In this document: positions 1 to 8,483 of the stretch, piece after piece
Position numbering within the stretch: the first letter of the stretch is position 1
Layout: each line of letters starts with the position of its first letter
Assembly: GCF_000021545.1 (NCBI RefSeq)
Contig: NC_012438.1
Coordinates: 558,001-622,000 of the forward strand
Length of the DNA: 64,000 nt
Source of the DNA: Sulfurihydrogenibium azorense Az-Fu1
GTDB lineage: Bacteria > Aquificota > Aquificia > Aquificales > Hydrogenothermaceae
Direction of reading: 5' to 3'
The notes under the pieces: model-generated
The model's database searches: none
The model's input: only the letters and a program-made list of their open reading frames with translations
Told to the model about the DNA's origin: nothing
Made by a program: the position numbers and the translations under genes

Positions 1-349
1 TTTCTATCATTTTTTCTCTATAAGGTAGTATCTTTGGCTTTTCTATTATTATAACGCCGTCTATATTAACAATTTTATATTTTTTATCATCAATAATCCT
101 TTTAGCCTCTTTTAAAAAGATCTCACTGGAAGCATCTTTAAACTTTTTATCACTGTCTGGGAACAGTTGTCCAATATCACCATAACCTACAGCTCCCAAA
201 AGGGCATCTGTTAATGCGTGAAAAAATATATCACCGTCAGAATGGGCTAAAAATCCTTTATCAGATGGTATCTCTACACCTGCTATTATCAACTTTCTTC
301 CTTCCTCAAGTTTGTGTAAGTCGTAACCTATTCCTACTCTTATTTCCAA
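1..349 (-). CDS. ispF: 2-C-methyl-D-erythritol 2,4-cyclodiphosphate synthase, partial (C-terminus outside window)
   Basis: IspF makes 2-C-methyl-D-erythritol 2,4-cyclodiphosphate in the MEP isoprenoid pathway. Reading the minus strand from a TTG at 349 gives EIRVGIGYDLHKL, where the D-x-H pair is the family's metal site, followed by HSDGDIFFHALTDALLG and GDIGQLFPDSD, both IspF signatures. About 116 residues are present and the frame runs open off the left edge, so the C-terminus is missing. The start overlaps the end of nadK by 10 bases, so the two are probably cotranscribed and translationally coupled. Confidence 0.9.
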   Translation of the reverse strand, partial: MEIRVGIGYDLHKLEEGRKLIIAGVEIPSDKGFLAHSDGDIFFHALTDALLGAVGYGDIGQLFPDSDKKFKDASSEIFLKEAKRIIDDKKYKIVNIDGVIIIEKPKILPYREKMIE

Positions 350-1179
350 TTTAACTTCTCTCTAAGTATATCAAAGTAATTTTTATAAGGAGTTCTAACT
401 ATGAAAGTGTAGTAAGGAGATTGTTTTACCACTATTTCGTCACCATAAAAAAGCTGTGTTCCTTCTTGGCCATCTAAAGTTAACCATGCGTCTTTGTCTT
501 TTGAGATTAGTTTTATTTTGATTGGCTCTGTTGTTGGTAGTATGATAGGTCTGTCTGTTAAAGTATGGGGGCAAATAGGTACTAAAACAAACACTTCTAA
601 AGGAGGGTATACGATTGGACCTCCAGCTGACAAAGCGTAAGCTGTAGACCCTGTTGGAGTAGATACTATAACACCATCACCGTTAAAAGTTGTTATGTAT
701 CTATCTCCTACATAAACTGCTACGTCTACAATTCTTGCCAAAATTGCCTTGTTTACTATAACATCGTTTAGTACATCAGCTGTTAAAACCTCTTTTCCAT
801 CCCTTTTTAAAGTAGCCCTAAGCATCATTCTTTTTGATATACACAGAGGTTTAGACAAAATATCTTCTAATTTTTCATAAGCTTCTTCTTTATTTATCTC
901 AGTTAAAAAACCAAGTCTTCCCAAGTTTATTCCTATAAGTGGAATACCATACTTTGCTACTCTTCTTGATGCTATTAAAAGAGAGCCGTCTCCACCTACA
1001 ACTATTAATGCATCTATCTCCTTAATCTCTCCTTTTTCTAAATCTTGAACGTTTTCTATTATCTTAGATTCTATTCCTTTTTTTATAAGCCAGTCGTTTA
1101 AATTTTTAGAAAAATTTTTAGCTTCTTCACTTTGTTTAGAAAAAATTCTTAGCTTTTTATATATAGGTAGTATTGCCAT
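340..1179 (-). CDS. nadK: NAD kinase
   Basis: This 279-residue protein phosphorylates NAD to NADP in the cytoplasm. The diagnostic GGDGS motif of the NAD/diacylglycerol kinase fold lies near residue 62, followed by GRLGFLTE, a LNDVIV segment (NE/D motif equivalent) and TPTGSTAYALSAGGPIV, the nucleotide-binding core. The length is normal for bacterial NadK. The ATG at 1179 has only a weak AGGT ahead of it. It is probably the first gene of a unit continuing into ispF, driven by the - strand half of the divergent promoter pair at 1212-1262. Confidence 0.93.
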   Translation of the reverse strand: MAILPIYKKLRIFSKQSEEAKNFSKNLNDWLIKKGIESKIIENVQDLEKGEIKEIDALIVVGGDGSLLIASRRVAKYGIPLIGINLGRLGFLTEINKEEAYEKLEDILSKPLCISKRMMLRATLKRDGKEVLTADVLNDVIVNKAILARIVDVAVYVGDRYITTFNGDGVIVSTPTGSTAYALSAGGPIVYPPLEVFVLVPICPHTLTDRPIILPTTEPIKIKLISKDKDAWLTLDGQEGTQLFYGDEIVVKQSPYYTFIVRTPYKNYFDILREKLNWK

Positions 1180-1211
1180 TACCTAATTAACTCCATGATT
1201 TTAATAGTTTT

Positions 1212-1262
1212 ATTATAATGTAAAGTAAAAAAGTTTACAAACCGAAAATAGAGTGTTATAAT
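1212..1262. promoter_or_regulatory. divergent sigma70-type promoter pair between nadK and nlpC
   Basis: On the + strand TTTACA (1234-1239) and TATAAT (1257-1262) are 17 bases apart and fit the NlpC/P60 gene starting at 1295. On the - strand TTGTAA (1240-1235) and TATAAT (1217-1212), also 17 bases apart, fit nadK. The two -35 boxes almost coincide, so polymerase occupancy in the two directions should be mutually exclusive. Seen by eye only; no transcript data. Confidence 0.6.
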
Positions 1263-1294
1263 TTTTGACAGGTATAAAGAATAGGGGGACGCAC

Positions 1295-2023
1295 ATGAAA
1301 GTGTTAAAAAAGATTATAGGCATTTTTATGAGTTCTGCAATACTCATAATGCCATCAGTTGCAGAAGCAAAAACAAAAAAAATAGAAAAAAAACACAGTA
1401 AAAGTATCAGTGTAAAACATAAAAGTTTAGATAAAATCTCAAAACACTCGAGACATTCAAAACACTCCAAAAAAAGTTTAAAAGTCAAAAAAGTTTCTTA
1501 CTCCTACGGGCCAAGAGTTTACGGGGATGATTTAGAACCTAACAGAGATATCTACAAGTATGCAATAGGATTGTTAGGTACTAGATATACTTTTGGTGGA
1601 GAAAGTATAAATGGTATAGATTGTTCTTCTTTTGTCCAACACGTTTTTGAACTTGCTGGTTATAAAATGCCAAGAACTGCAAGAGAGCAAGCACTCTACG
1701 GCTATTTTGTAAGAAGAGAAAATATCAAACCCGGAGACCTTCTATTTTTTGCAACCTATGCCAGTTATCCTTCCCACGTAGGAATATACATAGGAAATGG
1801 AAAAATGATCCATGCTTCATCACGAGGAGGAAAAGTTGAGATCACAGATATAAATCAAGACTACTATATAAAGAGATTTTTATTTGCAAAAAGAATACCT
1901 GCAAATATGAAAGAACTTGTACCACAAGATTCAATAGAAAGTATAGAAGAATATATCTCTGAAAATTCTAAGAAAGAAGACCCTATAGCAAAAATTATAA
2001 AGGAAAAAGATGGAAAAAATTAG
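1295..2023 (+). CDS. NlpC/P60 family secreted peptidoglycan endopeptidase
   Basis: A cysteine peptidase predicted to cut peptide cross-links in the cell wall. From ATG 1295, which follows an AGGGGG ribosome site, the product has 242 residues. It has an N-terminal hydrophobic signal sequence (MKVLKK then IIGIFMSSAILIMPSVAEA), a stretch of about 45 residues very rich in Lys, His and Ser, and then the catalytic domain. The catalytic Cys is C110 in GIDCSSFVQHVF and the His is H161 in SHVGIYIGNGKMIHAS. A start at TTG 1265 is possible in frame but would put charged residues before the signal. The basic linker may bind wall polymers. The 3' end overlaps hslV by 14 bases. Confidence 0.85.
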   Translation: MKVLKKIIGIFMSSAILIMPSVAEAKTKKIEKKHSKSISVKHKSLDKISKHSRHSKHSKKSLKVKKVSYSYGPRVYGDDLEPNRDIYKYAIGLLGTRYTFGGESINGIDCSSFVQHVFELAGYKMPRTAREQALYGYFVRRENIKPGDLLFFATYASYPSHVGIYIGNGKMIHASSRGGKVEITDINQDYYIKRFLFAKRIPANMKELVPQDSIESIEEYISENSKKEDPIAKIIKEKDGKN

Positions 2024-2546
2024 AAGTACAACTATATTAGTTGTCCGTAGAAACGGTAAGACCGTTATGGCAGGAGACGGGCAAGTTACACTTGGATCTT
2101 CTGTAATGAAGCAAACAGCCAAAAAAGTTAGGAAGTTAAACGAAGGAAGAGTAGTTGTAGGATTTGCAGGCAGTGCAGCTGATGGACTGGCACTTATGGA
2201 GAGACTTGAAGAAAAGTTAAACAAACACAGAGGAAATCTAATAAGAGCATCTGTAGAACTTGCAAAAGACTGGAGACTTGATAAATACTTGAGAAGATTA
2301 GAAGCTGTTATGATTGCAGCTGATAAGGAGAATATACTGCTTTTGTCTGGAAATGGAGATGTTATAGAGCCGGATGAACCGGTTTTGGCTATTGGGTCAG
2401 GAGGAGATTATGCAAGGTCTGCTGCACTTGCACTTTATAGAAATACAGATTTAGATGCAAGAAAGATAGTAGAAGAGGCTATGAAGATAGCTGGCGAGAT
2501 TTGTATATACACAAACACAAACTTTATTATTGAAGAGATAGAATAA
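2010..2546 (+). CDS. hslV: ATP-dependent protease subunit HslV (ClpQ)
   Basis: HslV is the proteolytic dodecamer of the HslUV protease and works with the HslU ATPase, which is not in this window. The 178-residue sequence has the N-terminal-nucleophile motif TTILVVRRNG, with the putative catalytic Thr at residue 7 after removal of a short propeptide, followed by MAGDGQVTLG, GFAGSAADGLAL and AIGSGGDYARSAA. These match the family along its whole length. It overlaps the preceding gene by 14 bases and is followed 8 bases later by priA, so the three genes probably form one transcript. Confidence 0.95.
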   Translation: MEKIRSTTILVVRRNGKTVMAGDGQVTLGSSVMKQTAKKVRKLNEGRVVVGFAGSAADGLALMERLEEKLNKHRGNLIRASVELAKDWRLDKYLRRLEAVMIAADKENILLLSGNGDVIEPDEPVLAIGSGGDYARSAALALYRNTDLDARKIVEEAMKIAGEICIYTNTNFIIEEIE

Positions 2547-2553
2547 AACAATC

Positions 2554-4506
2554 TTGGAAGAAATTTTTGTAGAAGTTGCAGTTCCTGTTCCTCTTTTTAA
2601 CACTTTTGTCTATAGAATACCTTTACACTTAAATAAAGCAGATTTAATAGGTAGAAAAGTAAAGGTTCCTTTTAAATCAACAAAACATTACGGAATAATA
2701 TTAGGTGTTAAAAATCAGCCTGATTTTTCAAAGGTAAAAGATGTATTTTCAGTAGAGGATAAAGTTTTCACGGAAAAAGAGATAAATATAATAAAAAATC
2801 TTTCAGAATTTTACATTTCTCCAATAGGTTTAACAGTTGACTACTTTGTTCCAAACAAAATAAGAGAAAAAAACATAAAAGACCCTTTTATAGGAAAACT
2901 CTTTTTCTTAAAGGAAAATTCCCAAGTAAAAAAGTTAACCCACAAACAAAAAGAGTTATTGGAATTACTATACGAAAGAGATTATCTAACCTACGAAGAC
3001 CTAAAAGAGTTAGGTTTTGATAGAAAAACTATTAAATCTTTGGTAGATAAAGGGATAGTAGAAGTAAAAGAAGGTCTAAGTATATTAAAAGACTCTTTAG
3101 TTTTGTCTAGTTATAAGGAAGATTACGAAAGTATCAACACTTTAAAAAACAAAATCTACCTTTTTGATGAGTTTTATCCGGAAAAAAGACTAAACTACTA
3201 CTTGCAGCTTACACAAAAAATAAAAAATGGTAGTATCCATATTATCCTTCCTTCAGTTGAACTTTGTAATATTTACTATGAGATATTTTCAAGAAGATTT
3301 AAGAATGTATATGTTTACAACGACTCAATCTCTCCTTCTACTCAATGGCAGGTTTGGAAAAAGGCAATGGAACAAAACGTAATACTTATAGGAACGGTCT
3401 CTTCTGCAGTTATACCAATAAAAAACCAGAAAATCTTAATCGTAGAAGAAGAAGATTCAAAAGTCTATAAATCAAAAAGAACTCCTAAAATAGATATTAA
3501 AAGAGTTGCATACTATATTAATAAAGAGAAAGGTATACCTGTTATTTTTGCTTCATCTATTCCATCTTTAGAAAGTTTTTTATCCTTACAAAAAAAACAG
3601 ATTATACATTTAAATAACAAACCTAAAATTAATTCAGCTAACATCCAAATCATCCCCCATAAAAATATTAATAGTGATTTGCTTGTAATAAAGGACCTTA
3701 TCACAAAAAGTAGAAGCTGTCTAATTGTTGCAAATAAAAGTTATTACTCAAGTTTAGTTGTATGTGAGAGGTGTGGTTGGCAGGCTATTTGTCAAAAGTG
3801 TGGATATCATCTAAACGTCCATTTGAAAGAAGGGAAAAAATATTTAGAGTGTGGAAGGTGTAAAACAAAGTATGAATACACTCCTTTATGTCCTGAGTGT
3901 GATTTTAAAACTACAGAAACAGGGTTTGGAAAGGAAAAAGTGGAAGTTTTTTTAAAAAAATCTCTTCCAGTTGAGTTTTGGAATAAGTTTAAAGTTGTGA
4001 GTAGTTTGGAGCTAAAAACTTTAAGTGTAGGGAAGTTTGAAACTGTTATAAATCTTTATCCGGACTTTATTTTAGATTTTCCAGATTTTAGGTCAGAGTA
4101 TGAGTTTTTTAAAAAAGTGATGATTCCTATAACCGTTTGTGAAAAAAATTATGTTGCAATAACTAATCAAGAAGAAGAGTTAAAAAGGTTTAACTTTGAT
4201 GTTTATAAATTTTTAACTTGGGAGTTGAAAAAGAGGGAAAGACTTAACCTTCCACCGTTTATAAAAGTTATAAAGTTAGAGATATTTACAAAAAATCTAA
4301 AAGGTTCAATAGTTTCTAACTATGTAGAAGAGTTTTTTAAAAATTTAAAAATTATTAAAAAATCAGTCCTTGACAACTATCTTATGTACATATTTGAGTA
4401 TAAAAATGAAGAAGATAAGAAAATATTTAAAGATTTTTATGAAAAAACACTTAAAAAGTCAAATATTAAAATAACAATAGAAGTAAACCCAAGTAATTTT
4501 CAGTAG
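2554..4506 (+). CDS. priA: PriA-like primosomal protein with degenerate helicase motifs
   Basis: The 650-residue protein is collinear with the replication-restart helicase PriA. It has an N-terminal 3'-DNA-binding domain (VEVAVPVPLFNTFVYRIP), a helicase-like core, and the eight-Cys zinc-binding segment (CERCGW, CQKCGY, CGRCKT, CPEC) around residues 407-450. The start is TTG 2554. The catalytic motifs are eroded. The segment where GVTGSGKTE (Walker A) is expected reads LFDEFYPEKR. The DEEHD box reads EEEDS, and GSATPSLES reads ASSIPSLES. The zinc module and the terminal RLNLPPF element remain. It therefore probably binds forks and loads the primosome without unwinding DNA. The PriA identity is firm; loss of ATPase is inferred. 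Confidence 0.88.
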   Translation: MEEIFVEVAVPVPLFNTFVYRIPLHLNKADLIGRKVKVPFKSTKHYGIILGVKNQPDFSKVKDVFSVEDKVFTEKEINIIKNLSEFYISPIGLTVDYFVPNKIREKNIKDPFIGKLFFLKENSQVKKLTHKQKELLELLYERDYLTYEDLKELGFDRKTIKSLVDKGIVEVKEGLSILKDSLVLSSYKEDYESINTLKNKIYLFDEFYPEKRLNYYLQLTQKIKNGSIHIILPSVELCNIYYEIFSRRFKNVYVYNDSISPSTQWQVWKKAMEQNVILIGTVSSAVIPIKNQKILIVEEEDSKVYKSKRTPKIDIKRVAYYINKEKGIPVIFASSIPSLESFLSLQKKQIIHLNNKPKINSANIQIIPHKNINSDLLVIKDLITKSRSCLIVANKSYYSSLVVCERCGWQAICQKCGYHLNVHLKEGKKYLECGRCKTKYEYTPLCPECDFKTTETGFGKEKVEVFLKKSLPVEFWNKFKVVSSLELKTLSVGKFETVINLYPDFILDFPDFRSEYEFFKKVMIPITVCEKNYVAITNQEEELKRFNFDVYKFLTWELKKRERLNLPPFIKVIKLEIFTKNLKGSIVSNYVEEFFKNLKIIKKSVLDNYLMYIFEYKNEEDKKIFKDFYEKTLKKSNIKITIEVNPSNFQ

Positions 4507-4510
4507 TTTT

Positions 4511-5512
4511 TTAACTACACTGTAAAACTAAATTTTTTAAGGCTTGCATAAACTTAGGGTGGGTTTTTAGGGTTGGTATTCTTATATAGTTTTCTATGCC
4601 TAACTCTTTGGCAAGGTTGCCGTACTGATAATCAAGTTCATACAGTGTCTCAGAATGTTCAGAAACAAAACTAACAGGTATTACAACTAAATTTTTAACT
4701 CCTTCTTTTGATAGTCTTTCAATCTCTTGGTCTGTAAACGGTTCTAACCACTTTACTGGTCCAACTTTAGACTGGTATACCAAAGAGTACCTAACTCCTT
4801 TAAAGTTTTCCATTATTAACCTTACAGTTTCTTCTGTTTGGTGTTTGTATGGGTCTCCATCTAAAATTATCTTTTCTGGAAGACTATGGGCACTAAAAAG
4901 AAAGTAGTAGTTTTGATAGTCTTGAGGTAGGTTTTCCTTTATATTTTCTACCATTGCATTTATATAATCTATATTGTTATAATAGCAGTTGATTTTTTTA
5001 ATTGGAATGTTTGAAGAGTAGTAGTAAGGACTTTTTACTCCTTTAAGGGTTGATAAGACAGTGTATTTTCCTGCTTTTATATACTTTTTTATCTGTCTGT
5101 CAAACTCATTAAAAGATGAACCAGTGGTCGTCCTGCTGTATTGAGGATATAGAGGTAATAGTATTATCTTTTCTAAATCGTAATTAAACAGTTCTTGTAG
5201 AGCTTCATCAGTAAAAGGATGCCAGTATCTCATTGCAACAACTACCTTATAATCATCTCCCAGAGCTTCCTGTAAAGCTTGTGCCTGCTTTAAGGTTTGT
5301 TCTTTTTGGGGAGATTTTCCACCCATTATCTCGTAATACTTTCTTGTTTTTTTAGACCTAATCTTTGATATTAAAAATGCAACTGGTTTTTGTATAGGTT
5401 TTGGTATTTGTATGATATCATGGTCAGAAAATAGATTGTATAAAAATGGCTGTATAGCATCTAAACTGTCAGGACCACCCATATTAAGTAAAACTACACC
5501 TATCTTTTTCAT
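4511..5512 (-). CDS. hemH: ferrochelatase
   Basis: HemH inserts ferrous iron into protoporphyrin IX, or into coproporphyrin in some lineages, as a late step of haem synthesis. The 333-residue protein opens with KKIGVVLLNMGGPDSL, the family's N-terminal signature. It carries the metal-ligand region FLFSAHSLPEKI with the conserved His, and the late segment VVIPVSFVSEHSETLYELD. The length is typical of bacterial ferrochelatases. It converges on priA, with 4 bases between the stop codons, and diverges from the HIT gene. No transmembrane segment is evident, so it is probably soluble or peripheral. Confidence 0.95.
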   Translation of the reverse strand: MKKIGVVLLNMGGPDSLDAIQPFLYNLFSDHDIIQIPKPIQKPVAFLISKIRSKKTRKYYEIMGGKSPQKEQTLKQAQALQEALGDDYKVVVAMRYWHPFTDEALQELFNYDLEKIILLPLYPQYSRTTTGSSFNEFDRQIKKYIKAGKYTVLSTLKGVKSPYYYSSNIPIKKINCYYNNIDYINAMVENIKENLPQDYQNYYFLFSAHSLPEKIILDGDPYKHQTEETVRLIMENFKGVRYSLVYQSKVGPVKWLEPFTDQEIERLSKEGVKNLVVIPVSFVSEHSETLYELDYQYGNLAKELGIENYIRIPTLKTHPKFMQALKNLVLQCS

Positions 5513-5591
5513 TGCTTACCTCTTAATTTTATTGTTATAATTTATACCATACAAAATGTGGAAAAAATACACAAAATGTAAAAATTTACAT
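5512..5591 (+). promoter_or_regulatory. hemH/HIT intergenic promoter and repeat elements
   Basis: TTGCTT (5512-5517) and TATAAT (5536-5541), 18 bases apart, form a candidate + strand promoter for the HIT gene. Downstream, ACAAAATGT occurs twice (5551-5559 and 5571-5579) with a 20-base period, about two helical turns. The second copy runs into a dyad, ATGTAAA-AA-TTTACAT (5576-5591). These could be operator half-sites in the 5' leader. The regulator is unknown. Confidence 0.35.
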
Positions 5592-5611
5592 ATAAAACGG
5601 AGGCAATAGGT

Positions 5612-6100
5612 ATGGAAAGACTTTACTCTCCTTGGAGGTCCCAGTACATAGAAGGACTTAGTAAGTCTGATGAATGCTTTCTTTGTAGAGCTTTTAAAGA
5701 TAATGATGATGAAAAAAATCTTGTACTTTACAGAGGAAGAAATGCTTTTGTTATAATGAACCTTTTTCCTTACAATGCTGGACATTTAATGGTATGCCCA
5801 AACGACCATATAGGAGATTTTACCCAGATAGATGAGAAAACTATGTGTGAAATAGCTTTACTTACTCAAAAGATGGTAAAACTTCTAAAAAAGGTTCTTA
5901 ATCCGGATGGTTTTAATATAGGGTATAACATAGGAAGAGCTGCAGGAGCTGGACTTGAAACCCATATTCATAATCATATAGTCCCAAGATGGAATGGAGA
6001 CACTAACTTTATGCCAGTTTTAGGAGAGGTAAGAGTTATATCCCAAGACTTAAAAGAAATTTATAATAAATTAAAAGAAGGGTTGAAAGATGTTGAGTAA
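5612..6100 (+). CDS. HIT family hydrolase/transferase (Ap4A-phosphorylase-like)
   Basis: A histidine-triad protein of 162 residues that acts on nucleoside phosphates. The motif ETHIHNHIVPRW at about residues 113-124 is the H-x-H-x-H triad. The opening MERLYSPWRSQYI and the CFLCRAF pair resemble the bacterial branch annotated as AP-4-A phosphorylase or diadenosine tetraphosphate hydrolase. The exact substrate cannot be read from the sequence. The ATG follows CGGAGG. The gene ends inside the LapA-like gene with an 11-base overlap. Confidence 0.85.
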   Translation: MERLYSPWRSQYIEGLSKSDECFLCRAFKDNDDEKNLVLYRGRNAFVIMNLFPYNAGHLMVCPNDHIGDFTQIDEKTMCEIALLTQKMVKLLKKVLNPDGFNIGYNIGRAAGAGLETHIHNHIVPRWNGDTNFMPVLGEVRVISQDLKEIYNKLKEGLKDVE

Positions 6101-6413
6101 AATAAGGCTTATAATTTGGCTTTTTATATTGTTGATAGTTGCTTATTTTGTGGCGATGAATGCAACTTCTGTAAGTGTTAATCTTCTTCCGGGATACCAA
6201 ACCGTTCCAATGCCATTATCTGTAGTTATCATATTTAGCGTAGTTATAGGTGCAATATTTGCCTTAACTCTTACAATAGGTGATTGGATTAAATTTAAAA
6301 TGGAAATAAATAAATTAAATAAACAGCTTCAAAACTGCGAAAAGGAAAAGCAAGCTTTACTACAAACTAAAAACTTAACAAACCAACAAGAAAAGTCTGA
6401 GAGTAATGTATAA
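6090..6413 (+). CDS. LapA-domain (DUF1049) small inner-membrane protein
   Basis: The 107-residue protein has two hydrophobic helices (LIIWLFILLIVAYFVAMNA and LSVVIIFSVVIGAIFALTL) separated by a short NLLPGYQTVPMPL segment, then a charged coiled-coil tail from about residue 70 (KMEINKLNKQLQNCEKEKQ). This is the layout of LapA/DUF1049 proteins, which in E. coli take part in lipopolysaccharide assembly control. That role is not proven for this lineage. It overlaps the HIT gene and precedes the aldolase by 33 bases. Confidence 0.75.
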   Translation: MLSKIRLIIWLFILLIVAYFVAMNATSVSVNLLPGYQTVPMPLSVVIIFSVVIGAIFALTLTIGDWIKFKMEINKLNKQLQNCEKEKQALLQTKNLTNQQEKSESNV

Positions 6414-6446
6414 TAATAAATCAAAAATCATCTGTGGAGGAATAAA

Positions 6447-7253
6447 TTGTCCATAGGAAAGAGAGTAAGATTAGAGAGACTTATTAATAGAGATACAGGA
6501 AAAACTGTTTTAGTCCCTATGGACCATGGTGTTAGTTCAGGTCCTATGAAAGGGATTGTAAACCTGAAAGAAACAGTTCAAAAGATAGCAGAAGGTGGTG
6601 CAAATGCAATAATACTACATAAGGGTATGGTAGAAGCAGGACACAGAGGTAAAGGTAAAGATTTAGGTCTGATTATCCATATGTCAGCTTCTACAGATTT
6701 ATCATTAAGAAAAAACGATAAGGTGTTAGTATGCACTGTAGAAGAAGCTATAAAGTTAGGAGCTGACGGTGTTTCTATACACGTAAACATAGGTGCTGAA
6801 GATGAAAAACAGATGTTAAAAGACTTTGGAGAAGTATCTAAAAAATGTCTTGAATGGCAGATGCCACTTCTTGCTATGATGTACTACAGAGGTCCAGAAG
6901 TAAAAAACCCTTACGACCCTAAAGCGATAGCCCATATAGCAAGAATTGCAGCAGAACTTGGAGCTGATATTGTAAAAGTTCCTTACACAGGAGACCCTGA
7001 GACATTTAGAGAGGTTGTAGAAGGTTGCCCTGTTCCAGTTGTGATAGCCGGAGGTCCTAAAGTAGATTCAGATGAGGCTCTTTTAAAGATGGTTTATGAT
7101 GCCGTTGTAGTAGCTGGATGTGCCGGACTGTCTATAGGAAGAAATATATTCCAGCATGATAACGTATCTTTAATAACTTCTGTATTAGCTAAAATAGTCC
7201 ATGAAGGTATAAGTGTAGAAGAAGCATTAAATCTTATAAAAAATGTTGCTTAA
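6447..7253 (+). CDS. class I fructose-bisphosphate aldolase / ADH synthase family (DeoC/FbaB-type)
   Basis: The 268-residue TIM-barrel protein starts at TTG 6447 behind GGAGG (6436-6440). It matches the archaeal-type class I aldolases and the related 2-amino-3,7-dideoxy-D-threo-hept-6-ulosonate synthases: [19 protein letters not shown], the [10 protein letters not shown] phosphate/metal region, MMYYRGPEV, and [13 protein letters not shown] with the Schiff-base Lys. Late IAGGPK and [10 protein letters not shown] bind phosphate. Sequence alone does not separate a glycolytic/gluconeogenic aldolase from the aromatic-precursor enzyme. In an autotroph lacking other aldolase genes nearby, a gluconeogenic role is plausible. 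Confidence 0.82.
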   Translation: MSIGKRVRLERLINRDTGKTVLVPMDHGVSSGPMKGIVNLKETVQKIAEGGANAIILHKGMVEAGHRGKGKDLGLIIHMSASTDLSLRKNDKVLVCTVEEAIKLGADGVSIHVNIGAEDEKQMLKDFGEVSKKCLEWQMPLLAMMYYRGPEVKNPYDPKAIAHIARIAAELGADIVKVPYTGDPETFREVVEGCPVPVVIAGGPKVDSDEALLKMVYDAVVVAGCAGLSIGRNIFQHDNVSLITSVLAKIVHEGISVEEALNLIKNVA

Positions 7254-7304
7254 AAAATAATTATGGATTATAATTTAGAGTAAATACTCAAGGAGGTGTG
7301 TGCG

Positions 7305-7403
7305 ATGGAAGCTTGGTTAGCGTTTATCATTATGACAGCTTTTACAATTTTAACAGGTATTATTGCTTTCGTTGGAGGAGCTTTAAAGAAAGGAGAAGAG
7401 TAA
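7305..7403 (+). CDS. small single-pass membrane protein (32 aa)
   Basis: A short reading frame begins at ATG 7305 directly behind a strong AAGGAGG (7290-7296). It encodes 32 residues: a short N-terminus, a hydrophobic helix of about 22 residues (WLAFIIMTAFTILTG, continuing IIAFVGGAL) and the charged tail KKGEE. The start signal is among the strongest in this area, and the stop lies 15 bases before the AI-2E permease start. The size and shape fit a real microprotein, perhaps an accessory to the downstream permease. I do not recognise a family. Confidence 0.6.
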   Translation: MEAWLAFIIMTAFTILTGIIAFVGGALKKGEE

Positions 7404-7418
7404 TAGAAAGGAGGCTGA

Positions 7419-8483
7419 TTGTTTTCTAATTATGAGAAGTTAGGAAATATATTTTTTATTATTTCCTTTCTTCTTTTTCTTTTTTTAGGATACGTTATAT
7501 TTAGTCCCTTTGTAGGGCTGATACTTGTATCTCTTCTTTTTGTAGTAATATTTTATCCATTTCATCTAAAAATAAAGTCTAAAGTTAAAAGTGATATTTT
7601 ATCTTCCTTGATTTCTACCTTGACAATTCTAACTTTTATACTTATACCTTTAAGTTTAATTGTCTTCTTTTTGGCAAAGGAGATTATAGATTTGTATCCA
7701 TTAGTATCTCAGTATATATCTAATCCAAATTACTTTGTTGAAAAGTTAAAATCAGTGCCGTATTTGTATAACTTGTATTTAAAGGTTCAAAATGAAATTT
7801 TTAATAACGTAAACAGCAATCTACACGAAACTTTTATCAACTATCTTAAAGGCTTTGCTTCTACATTTTTTGATATCGCTAAAGGATTTTTAACAAATCT
7901 AATTTTATTTTCTATAGGTATTTTTATCTTGATTTTAAATATTTTCTTTCTCTTTAAAGATGGAGAGAAACTCTATAAGTTGGTTCATTCAGTAATACCA
8001 CTTGATAAAGAAGAAAAGGATTATCTGTTTAAAAACTCTTATTTAGCTGTTCAAGCTGTTATATTAGGGAGTGTTTTCGTTGCAGTGGCTCAGGCTGTAG
8101 CAACGTTGATAGGTTTGTTGGTAGCTGGGGTAGATTATGCCATAATTATAGCTTTTATTACTTTTTTGGCTGCTTTTATACCCTTTGGTGGAGCTTCTTT
8201 AGTGTGGGTTCCGGTGGCAATTTATCTTTTTGCTACTAAGAGCTTTATTGCAGGATTGTTATTTTTCTTATATGGGACTTTTGTAATAAGTACAGTTGAT
8301 AACATTGTAAGACCTATAGTGGTAGGAAGTAAGATAGATATTCATCCTATGATTTTATTTTTTGCTATATTAGGCGGTTTAAAGGCTTTTGGTTTTCTGG
8401 GAATATTTATAGCTCCCGTTATAGTTGCTGTAATAGATGCGTTTATAATGCTTTATAAGAAAAGGTATAATATTCCTGATTAA
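7419..8483 (+). CDS. AI-2E family transporter (PerM-like permease)
   Basis: A 354-residue polytopic membrane protein beginning at TTG 7419 behind AGGAGG. It has paired N-terminal helices, a hydrophilic segment around residues 95-145, then a C-terminal bundle containing YLAVQAVILGSVFVAVAQAV and DNIVRPIVVGSKIDIHP, which are hallmarks of the AI-2E/PerM family (PF01594). Family members export small molecules or work as Na+/H+ antiporters; the substrate here is unknown. It converges on the Fe-S subunit gene with a 4-base overlap of the ends. Confidence 0.88.
   Translation: MFSNYEKLGNIFFIISFLLFLFLGYVIFSPFVGLILVSLLFVVIFYPFHLKIKSKVKSDILSSLISTLTILTFILIPLSLIVFFLAKEIIDLYPLVSQYISNPNYFVEKLKSVPYLYNLYLKVQNEIFNNVNSNLHETFINYLKGFASTFFDIAKGFLTNLILFSIGIFILILNIFFLFKDGEKLYKLVHSVIPLDKEEKDYLFKNSYLAVQAVILGSVFVAVAQAVATLIGLLVAGVDYAIIIAFITFLAAFIPFGGASLVWVPVAIYLFATKSFIAGLLFFLYGTFVISTVDNIVRPIVVGSKIDIHPMILFFAILGGLKAFGFLGIFIAPVIVAVIDAFIMLYKKRYNIPD

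Noticed and set aside
6447-7253. A deoxyribose-phosphate aldolase
   Set aside because: The PMDHGV and YYRGPEV motifs fit the class I FBP aldolase/ADH synthase group rather than DeoC itself.
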